DNA from: Rhabdornis inornatus
Lineage: Eukaryota; Chordata; Aves; Passeriformes; Rhabdornithidae
Assembly (NCBI GenBank): GCA_013397075.1
Contig: VWZS01005954.1
Coordinates: forward strand, 124,001 to 188,000
Direction of reading: 5' to 3'
Length of the DNA stretch: 64,000 bases
Positions within the stretch are counted from its first letter, which is position 1. Each line of letters starts with the position of its first letter. The position numbers and the translations under genes are program-made. Below are positions 57,515 to 64,000 of the stretch, one piece after another. The notes under the pieces are model-generated. The model was given only the letters and a program-made list of their open reading frames with translations. It was not told where the DNA came from and made no database searches.

Positions 57515-57576
57515 TGACGTCATTGGTGACGTAACGTGCCCTGGCATTATAAATCCGCGCCGGCGTGCTCGGCCCC
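57515..57576 (+). promoter_or_regulatory. RPLP1: RPLP1 core promoter: two CRE-like sites, CCAAT box, TATA box, TOP start
   Basis: TGACGTCA (57515-57522) is a perfect CREB/ATF palindrome. ATTGG (57522-57526) is an inverted CCAAT box and TGACGTAA (57527-57534) a second CRE-like site. TATAAAT (57548-57554) lies about 27 bp before the pyrimidine run CCCCTTTT at 57573-57580, the likely start and 5'-TOP motif used for growth-dependent translation of ribosomal protein mRNAs. Confidence 0.8.
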
Positions 57577-57660
57577 TTTTGCTCCGCGGCGGCCCAAGGT
57601 GCTGAGTCCTTCGTACGAAGCTAAGGCCGAACCACCCGGCGACCAGCACCGTGCCCCGCC

Positions 57661-57732
57661 ATGGCCTCCGTCTCCGAGCTCGCCTGCATCTACTCCGCCC
57701 TTATCCTGCACGACGACGAGGTCACCGTGACG
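57661..57732 (+). CDS. RPLP1: RPLP1 exon 1, coding part
   Basis: Encodes residues 1-24, ending VTVT, with donor GTGAGT. The 5' UTR from about 57,573 includes CCAAGGTGCTGAGTCCTTCG, similar to the human leader. Confidence 0.96.
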
Positions 57733-58780
57733 GTGAGTGCGGCCGCACAAGATGGCGGCGGCCGCGCGGCATGGCCGCCTGAGGGGCCGCGCCAGGCCGG
57801 GCCGGGCGGGCTCTGAGCGTCGCTGTCTCGTTGCAGGAGGACAAGATCAACGCGCTCATTAAGGCAGCCGGAGTGAACGTGGAGCCTTTCTGGCCGGGGC
57901 TCTTCGCCAAGGTGGGCGAGAGGGGCCGCGGGCCGGGCAGGGGCGGCCTGTGGGGCTCCCCACCGCACGTCTCGCCCGTGTTAACGAGGCTTCGCTGCCG
58001 CTTCTCATTCTCCGCAGGCGCTGGCGAACATTGACATCGGGAGCCTGATCTGTAACGTGGGAGCGGGAGGTGGAGGGGCTCCGGCTGCCGCCGCTCCCGC
58101 GGGTGGTGCCGCGCCCGCCGGCGGAGCCGCCCCCGGTAAGTGGCGGCCGTGTCCGACGGAGGCGCGGGATCCTGGATCTGTGGATCATGGAATGGTTTGA
58201 GTTGGGAGGTCTTAAAGGTCATCGCTTCCCCGCCCTGGGCAGGGACATCGTCCTCTAGACCAGGCTGATAGGGCAGCCACAGCTTTGCAAGCTCCAGTTA
58301 CAGAAGCTGTTTTCATGTGGTTTCTGCCATGCAGTATGTGTGTGAGTGCTCTCGAGCAAAGCACGCCCTCCCCCTAAGAAAGGCTGGCGTTGCATACGAA
58401 ATCAGTGTACAGGATTAGTGTTCCCTCAAAATTAAGACTGCTTTTCCTGTGTGTCATCAGGATCATACAGAGCATCAGCATATCCTCTTAGAAGTTTTTC
58501 AGGTTTGATAGAAATTAATTCTGAGGGCACAAAACAACTTTGCTAATAGTACAAACACTATTTGTGGGCTTCTGGTTTAGGTTGTTAGGACTGCTCAGGT
58601 CTTCATGCTTGATGTTAGTCATTGCATGTGACACCTTTTGACATGTGACTTCTGTGAGCTAATAAACTGGAAAATAAATCCTGTCTCATTTCTTTTCCAG
58701 CTGAAGAGAAGAAAGAAGAGGAGAAGAAGGAAGAATCAGAGGAATCTGATGACGACATGGGTTTTGGTCTTTTTGACTAA
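57661..58780 (+). CDS. RPLP1: RPLP1, large-subunit ribosomal stalk protein P1, four exons
   Basis: Coding exons 57661-57732, 57837-57911, 58018-58135 and 58701-58780 give 345 nt, i.e. 114 aa plus stop, the length of human P1. The protein starts MASVSELACIYSALIL (dimerisation helices with P2), has an Ala/Gly/Pro-rich hinge and ends EESDDDMGFGLFD. That tail recruits elongation factors to the ribosome and is the site bound by ribosome-inactivating toxins. All introns are GT-AG (104, 106 and 565 bp). With introns, TATA box, TOP start and poly(A) signal it is a genuine gene, not a retrocopy. It diverges from AGO2 and converges with PTK2. Confidence 0.97.
57837..57911 (+). CDS. RPLP1: RPLP1 exon 2
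   Basis: Residues 25-49, EDKINALIKAAGVNVEPFWP then GLFAK. Acceptor TTGCAG, donor GTGGGC. Confidence 0.96.
58018..58135 (+). CDS. RPLP1: RPLP1 exon 3
   Basis: Residues 50-89: ALANIDIGSLICNVGAG followed by the Ala/Gly/Pro hinge. Acceptor CCGCAG, donor GTAAGT, ending in phase 1. Confidence 0.96.
58180..58268 (-). mobile_element. CR1 LINE 3' end in RPLP1 intron 3
   Basis: Antisense CR1 3' end: GATCATGGAATGGTTTGAGT, GGGAGGTCTTAAAGGTCATC, ending at GACCAGGCTG. It starts only 44 bp after the intron-3 donor and has not disturbed the splice sites. Confidence 0.85.
58701..58780 (+). CDS. RPLP1: RPLP1 exon 4 with stop
   Basis: Completes the split Ala codon and encodes EEKKEEEKKEESEESDDDMG followed by FGLFD and TAA at 58778. 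Acceptor TTTTCCAG. Confidence 0.97.
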
Positions 58781-58800
58781 TTAGTTTTGTACCAGCCTGT

Positions 58801-58806
58801 AATAAA
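58801..58806 (+). terminator. RPLP1: RPLP1 poly(A) signal
   Basis: AATAAA 20 bp after the stop, with a T/G-rich stretch at 58,814-58,850. The 3' UTR is thus only about 45 nt, as usual for ribosomal protein mRNAs. Confidence 0.9.
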
Positions 58807-58829
58807 GAACATCTACTTGTACTCTTGTC

Positions 58830-60160
58830 TCTCAGGTGGATGTTTGTGAAGGGGAGAGGGTGGAGGATGGCCAAGTTACCTGCAGCTCCTGAAACTGCTG
58901 TCATGAGTGTTCAGCTGGGGCTTTTCAACTTCCGCTGTCAGTTTTTTTTGGGTGTTTCACAAGAACAGTTAAGGCTCCTAAAGGCACCCACAGCCTCTGG
59001 ACAGAGGGGAACAAAATCCCAGTGAGCATGGGGAGTGGTGACAGCCTGGAGCTGCAGGATGGGGTGTTCAGCAAAAGGCTGGGCTGGTGCTGCAGCATCT
59101 TGTGCTGTGGCACCTCTGGTTACAGCAGCAGTGCAGCTCCTGTAGCACAGTAAGGCCAGAGGCTTTCTACTGGGGGAAAAGGCTGCAATTCTCAGGTGAA
59201 GGGCTGAGGTTGTGTAAGGTATACAATGTATTTTTCTGGCCAGAAAATGGGTTTGGAGGGTGGGTGTGGGAGGTGATGTAACATTGCACTGGAAAGGAGC
59301 TACTTCAAAGGCAACGTTGGAACAGGACTTTTCCAGAGCAGCTGAACAGGGTAAGGGCTGTTTTCCAAATAGGTATTCCAAAGCATTTGAGGCATTACAG
59401 AATTCCAGGTGTGTAAGAAGGGTGTCCCAAAGTTGTGGAGGGGGCTTCTTCCACATCTGGACCAAACACTGATGCACTCTGCACTGTCCCACCTTTTGCA
59501 TTTATATAAGAACTTTATGATAGGATGGTAGGTATTTGTATTATCAACTAATTCATATTTAAAAAGACACAGGTATCCAGGGAAGAAGAATTTGCAGTGC
59601 ACACACATGAAATAATAAAGAGTCAAGAGTTTCACTGGTAACACCTTTTTAATAGGTCAAAGTAACTGTACAGTTCATTATATTCTTCCTGAGAATAATT
59701 TATATCCCTCAACAGCAAAAAGGGAGTGTGGTTTTTATTTTAACAGAACAGATGGCATAACTGGAAAACCAAGGAAAATCTAATTACACTGCTCTACTGT
59801 AACTCCTCCCAGGCAAGATAGACGAAAGGATGGGTTAGTTAACTACAGTGGGTTTAAAATAGTCATCATGGCTTTAATCTGTCTTTATAAATTATATAAA
59901 AATGGGGGACATGAATGGTTACAGATCTCCTCTAAATGCAGCTCTGAATTGCTCTGGTACAAAGCAGCATTTTCACTTCCAAGGAAAACAACATTGCTAC
60001 AAAAGAACTGGCACGTTATCCTGGTGAAAAAGACGAGTGTTCTGTTGTGTCCTACAGCTAGTTCCAAACAAATGTTTCACACAGTCACGTAAAAGTAAAA
60101 GGCAGGAAGATGAAGAGGGCTTTAGTTTGTCTTGAAATGACTGAAGTCTTGAAAATATAG
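58830..60160. other. Gap between RPLP1 and PTK2 3' ends
   Basis: 1.3 kb between two convergent genes. No gene recognised. A minus-strand AATAAA (TTTATT on plus) near 59,737 could be a distal PTK2 poly(A) signal. Confidence 0.5.
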
Positions 60161-60163
60161 CTT

Positions 60164-60169
60164 TTTATT
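60164..60169 (-). terminator. PTK2: Candidate PTK2 poly(A) signal
   Basis: Reads AATAAA on the minus strand, about 505 nt after the PTK2 stop. A second one near 59,737 is an alternative. Confidence 0.5.
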
Positions 60170-60672
60170 CTTTCTCTGTAAATCGTGATTAGCATATTGC
60201 GACGTAAGTGTTCTAATAAAAAAAATTCCAGTCTGGATAGTTCATATACTGTGGGCAAGAATTCTCAGCCCTGAGGTTTCCCCGAATTCTTCACTTCACA
60301 ATATCTTTCTCCCATCTGCTGCTCCAACAGTTTTGGCTCCGAGACCGTGACCCGGTGGCAGCTCAGTGCGAAGCGTGTCCCATGCGATGGTGTGACCTGC
60401 CCTGTGCCCCAGCTCTGAGTGCCCGAGGGCTCTGTACAAACCTCATCTGCTGATAATGCCACATCCTGAATCCCAGCCCAGCTTGGCTCTACCAGAAAGA
60501 CTTGGTTAAACTGTTGCAATGAGAGAACCAGCAGCGGTCGGTCAGATCTGCTGAAGGCAGAGGTGCTGGAAGGCCAGGACTGCACTGGGTTAATCCTCAC
60601 TGCTGGTGGAAGGTGAAGGAACATCCTGTCGCAAGCACAATTCCAAGGCTGATGACACTCCCCCCTCAGTGC
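60170..60672 (-). other. PTK2: PTK2 3' UTR
   Basis: Sequence between the PTK2 stop and the first canonical poly(A) signal on the minus strand. No other feature recognised. Confidence 0.55.
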
Positions 60673-60882
60673 TTAGTGCGGTCTGGACTGGCTGATTTTC
60701 AGTCTGGCTTGATCAATAACATCCAGCAGGTTTTTGGCATCCACAGCCAGGGCGTGAGCAGCCGTCAGCATTTGTTTCTTGTACTCCTGCTGCAGGCTGG
60801 TCATGACGTACTGCTGGGCCAGCTTCATCTTGTTGATGAGCTCGGCCAGGTCCGAGTTCAGCAGCTTCTGTGCCATCTCGAT
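60673..60882 (-). CDS. PTK2: PTK2 last coding exon
   Basis: Encodes IEMAQKLLNSDLAELINKMK to DQARLKISQSRPH and TAA (60673-60675). Acceptor TTGCAG. It forms the last two FAT helices. Human ends ARLKMLGQTRPH, one residue longer, so the extreme C-terminus differs slightly. Confidence 0.96.
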   Translation of the reverse strand: MEMAQKLLNSDLAELINKMKLAQQYVMTSLQQEYKKQMLTAAHALAVDAKNLLDVIDQARLKISQSRPH

Positions 60883-63669
60883 CTGCAAGGAGACAACCCT
60901 GTCAGCCCTGGTGCTGTTTGAAACACTGCACTCACAGCGATGCCACAGACCCACAGCCTGATTCCTGACTGAAGCTGGGCCATTTCTGAGGGCACCATGT
61001 GGACCAGCAGATGGAATTTGGCACCTGCTGAGCCACCCACTGGTAAACAGTACCAAGATCCAAGTAATGAATTTTAAACCACAACTTGGCATTAACAGCT
61101 TGTTATGGGTTTTCAGGCCCTTATTAGCATCACTCTTAATTACTGAAGCAGCTCTAAAAATGAAACAAGAAGGCAGATACAGGTTTCTTCAGCACACAAC
61201 TAAGTCAGCATGAGTCTCTGAGATGGCACTTACAGAACCATTCTCTGGCTTTCTCAGTACCACACTCGTTCAAGGTTTTGGAGGAAAACTGTTTTCATTA
61301 TGAACTTCATTGAAAGCTCTCAGTCACTCCTCATCCAGAACTACAGACACCTTCCAGCTGCACCAAGCTCTGCTCAATTACTTGCTTGATGACTTGCTGT
61401 GCAAGCGAATGACAGGTGACATCTGCAGATGAAATCTAAGAATTAACCCCCAGATGATTCCCTGCCATAGAATGCTGGGGTTTACATCACCTTCCTATGG
61501 GTAACACCTATATCCAGCTTAAGAATCCTCACTAATACCAAGCCTAAGTCCATGCAGCTATTTTAATACAATTCTTTTAATGCAGAATTATAACCCACGA
61601 GTTCAGACTGCTCAGGGGACCAAAAGGTGTGCCTGTGCCAAGAAGGGAGCACCAAAACCTGTCCCAGTGGGCTGAGGCTGACTGGGAAGGCAGTGGCTGA
61701 GCACCAGGTAAGCAGAGCTCCACGTACCTCTCTGTGGGTGCTTGCAGGGAGCACTGGGAGGGTCTCATCTACTGTTGCCAGTAAAGTTCTTAGTGCCAAA
61801 CCAACCTCCTAAGAAAAAAAGATTAAAGAAATAAACTTTAAAGACTTGGAAGAAATGGATGAGAGAATTTTAGGAGTGCAAGAGGCAGTGGATACATTTA
61901 ATTGCTCATCTGGTAAGAAGAGAGTTGGAACATGCCTAAGGCACTTCAAAATCCCACCTGCAATTGTGTCTATCACCATCAAAAAAAGATGCCAAAGGGT
62001 AAATAACAAGTTTTTCTCATAAAAAGTGAAAATGTGGAGAAGACAGCACACTACTCAGCACCCTGGATAAGCACAGGCAAGCTGGGCATGAAGCAGTGCT
62101 CTTCACAATACTGGGCATAGAATCCAAACCTCTGCCTCTGACCACAAGTCACCCACCCCATGAAAAACTTTCCTACTTCCAGCTTTCCAGATAATTTCTC
62201 CTACACACTTGAAGACCTCATACAGGGAAGGAATAAACCCCGACTTTGGGCACTGCCCCCATACCTTCACCATGGGCACGTACTCCTCGGGCGGAGCCGG
62301 CTGGATTTTGCTGGACATTTCTATGACTGCCTTCACCAACCCGGTGACATTCTCGTACACTTTGTCATTGGAGCGGTCCAGGTTGGCCGTGGGAGGGGGG
62401 CTGATCTCCTGTGGCTGGATCTGCAGGGAGAGGAACTGCTGGATCTCTTGTCCCCAGCAGATGGGGCTCAGCCCCTTCCCAGCTGGGAAGGGCTCGGGCT
62501 CCCCATGCTCCCAACCCACCCAGCCCTGCTGCTGCCCCGAGCTGGCTCCGGGGACTGAAGGAAGTTTCTTTTAGTTCTTCTGACTGAACCTGATCTCTGA
62601 AATGGCAACTTCTACCAGGGTTTCCCTGAAGAGCTTCCAGCGTAACACTCTCAACAGAGAAGGGAATAATTTGAGGAATGAGAGTACTGAGTACTTAACA
62701 TGTCTCAGGTCCTTCGTTCCAGAAGAGCTTTTTGTGCTCCAAAATAATGTCAGAGCACACAGTAACATACTGATTATGATAAAGAGAGAACTGGAATGAG
62801 ATCATCCTTGAGATCCCTTCCAAGCCAGCTATTTCACAATTCTATGACATTATTATTTCGTTAGTGAAAATCTACAGCAGGTTAACAAAAATTGTGTCAT
62901 CACTACAGGTGGGAAACATGAAATGCTTTTAGAAGTTGATTCCCAAGAGATCAGAAAAAAACTAGTAAGTTAAAAATCCTGTGGTCTTTACTCAAGTAAA
63001 ACTTTCAACAAGTCTGGAGTTAAATCCAAGACAGACTGAAATAACCCCAGATCTGAAATGAAAGGAACTTTGCAAACTTCCTTTGTAAGGTCCTCAGTAT
63101 CTCAGAACTGTAATACTACCAAGCATCCCAGTTTCCTGCAGCTATTCCCTACTACGGTATGCCCAAGCAACACCTCAGTGTGAGCAGAAAGTTTAAAAAT
63201 TCCCGATTTCCTCCTGAATCTGAGATGGTTCATGGTGCTTCAGCTCCCTACACTGGGTAGCTAGGCACTGCTAGGTAGCTAGGTAGGGCACTGCTAGCTC
63301 TCAGGACTGGTCCCAGCTCCAGAAATGTTTCAGCACAAGCCCCTGATACACGGCCCTGAGGAAACTATGGAATGCTTGGATGAGACTTTCTCTAAGGAAG
63401 GAGTGCAGGATTCAGCACATGGTGATTCCATTTTGTAGCACTTCATTAAGTGGGTATCAACAGCTATTACAGAAATTTAGACTAGTGCATTGATCAGAAA
63501 ATACCTTAGGAAAAAGAACACTAATTGCCTCAATCAGCAGGGAAAGGCTGTGATTTGAATCAGTTTCAGCAATCAAGAAGTTAAAACAGTCATTTGGCAA
63601 AGTCACATGCAAAGACATTTTGGAATAGGGAATGTACACACACGCTCACGCACTGCTTACCCTCCATGG
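60673..63669 (-). CDS. PTK2: PTK2 (focal adhesion kinase) C-terminal exons, partial gene
   Basis: The last exons of the tyrosine kinase that signals from integrin adhesions: 63661-63669 (optional), 62265-62420, 61728-61808 and 60673-60882. The constitutive exons encode 148 residues against 149 in human FAK (904-1052), covering the focal-adhesion-targeting (FAT) four-helix bundle that binds paxillin and talin. The GRB2 site Tyr in NDKVYENV (human Y925) is present. The FERM and kinase parts lie beyond the right edge. The sequence matches FAK rather than PTK2B/PYK2 (MKLAQQYVMTSLQQEYKKQM). Confidence 0.95.
61728..61808 (-). CDS. PTK2: PTK2 penultimate exon
   Basis: 27 codons: EVGLALRTLLATVDETLP and VLPASTHRE. 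Acceptor CTTAG, donor GTACGT, both phase 0. Part of the FAT bundle. Confidence 0.96.
62265..62420 (-). CDS. PTK2: PTK2 exon with GRB2-binding tyrosine
   Basis: 52 codons: IQPQEISPPPTANLDRSNDK, VYENVTGLVKAVIEM, to YVPMVK. Acceptor CCCTGCAG, donor GTATGG. VYENV is the Src-phosphorylated Y925 site of human FAK. The first residue is Ile where human has Leu. Confidence 0.96.
62785..62852 (+). mobile_element. CR1 LINE 3' terminal fragment in PTK2 intron
   Basis: Contains GAACTGGAATGAGATCATCC, TTGAGATCCCTTCCAAGCCA and ACAATTCTATGACATT, a short CR1 3' end in sense. Confidence 0.8.
63240..63300 (+). repeat. Short tandem repeat of TAGCTAGG type
   Basis: GGTAGCTAGGCACTGCTAGGTA is followed by a second GCTAGGTAGGGCACTGCTAG, an imperfect duplication in PTK2 intron sequence. 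Confidence 0.7.
63661..63669 (-). CDS. PTK2: PTK2 9-nt microexon encoding Pro-Trp-Arg
   Basis: On the minus strand the sequence is CAACCATAG, then CCATGGAGG, then GTAAGCAG: an acceptor, three codons (P W R) and a strong donor. A pyrimidine-rich tract precedes it. PWR is the insertion of brain FAK+ after human residue 903, exactly the junction before the IQPQEIS exon, and the phase is 0. A TGC motif sits 11 nt before the exon, as in microexons driven by the neural factor SRRM4/nSR100. Function by homology; expression not shown here. Confidence 0.88.
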
Positions 63670-64000
63670 CTATGGTTGAGCAGAATGTGGGGGGAGGTTA
63701 AAGAAATTTACCAAAAGAAGGGAAAAAAAGAAAAACAGTATTAATAAAACTCAGCAGGAAAAAAAAATAAAACCAAACAAACCCAAAACATGTGTAGCAA
63801 TCAGAGACCAGTTAAAAAGCCTGCAACGAAAACACATCCTCACCAGAACCAGCAGCCACTCTTGTTAGCTCTGGGTCCTGTGTGACAGAACAACTGCTGT
63901 GCACCCCTGTGGCAGTGGAAGGGTTTGCCATGCACCCCATGCTTCCTCCTGACTGAACACACGGGCAGGAGATCATGCAAAGCTGGACAGGAGCAAGCCA
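63670..64000. other. PTK2 intron, right edge
   Basis: No further PTK2 exon recognised. The preceding exon, expected to end SYNEGVK, must lie beyond the window. Confidence 0.55.

Noticed and set aside
57661..58780. RPLP1 as a processed pseudogene
   Set aside because: Three introns with consensus splice sites, an intact frame, a TATA/CRE promoter and a poly(A) signal argue for a real gene.
60673..63669. PTK2B (PYK2) instead of PTK2
   Set aside because: The FAT sequence agrees with FAK nearly residue for residue, and AGO2 is the known neighbour of PTK2.
60883..64000. mir-151, a microRNA known from a PTK2 intron
   Set aside because: It belongs to an intron further upstream in the gene; I saw no matching hairpin in the last introns present here.

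Overview
This looks like bird nuclear DNA. It is A+T-rich, contains many CR1 LINE 3' fragments in both orientations, and has compact introns. The gene pair AGO2 - PTK2 matches the order known from human 8q24.3. The species cannot be named from the sequence.

Layout. (1) 1-49,696, minus strand: the complete coding part of AGO2 (Argonaute-2, the slicer of RNA interference). It has 19 coding exons, each with splice sites I could place, and all phases agree. Their sum is 2,592 nt, which is 863 codons plus stop. The first coding exon (49,666-49,696) is in a CpG island and the stop is at 5,335. Everything left of that is probably a long 3' UTR. The intron after exon 8 has a GC donor. Intron 13 holds a decayed endogenous retrovirus in opposite orientation. 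(2) 49,200-50,100: the AGO2 CpG-island promoter, interrupted by a 68-base assembly gap in a purine-rich tract. (3) 50,100-57,400: intergenic DNA packed with CR1 fragments and no gene that I can see. (4) 57,515-58,825, plus strand: RPLP1 (ribosomal stalk protein P1), an intact four-exon gene of 114 codons. It has a TATA box, two CRE-like sites, a pyrimidine start and a poly(A) signal. (5) 60,160-64,000, minus strand: the 3' end of PTK2 (focal adhesion kinase). Three constitutive exons encode the C-terminal FAT domain, and a 9-nt microexon (63,661-63,669) encodes Pro-Trp-Arg, the neuronal insertion of FAK+.

Relationships. AGO2 and RPLP1 are divergent, about 7.9 kb start to start. RPLP1 and PTK2 converge tail to tail about 1.3 kb apart. 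The three genes share no pathway: small-RNA silencing, the ribosomal stalk and adhesion signalling. In human, RPLP1 is at 15q23, not between AGO2 and PTK2, so its position here is the main large-scale oddity. The finest-scale find is the PTK2 microexon with its neural-type acceptor.

Limits: all alignments were made by eye against remembered family sequences. CR1 edges, UTR ends and the retroviral limits are approximate.
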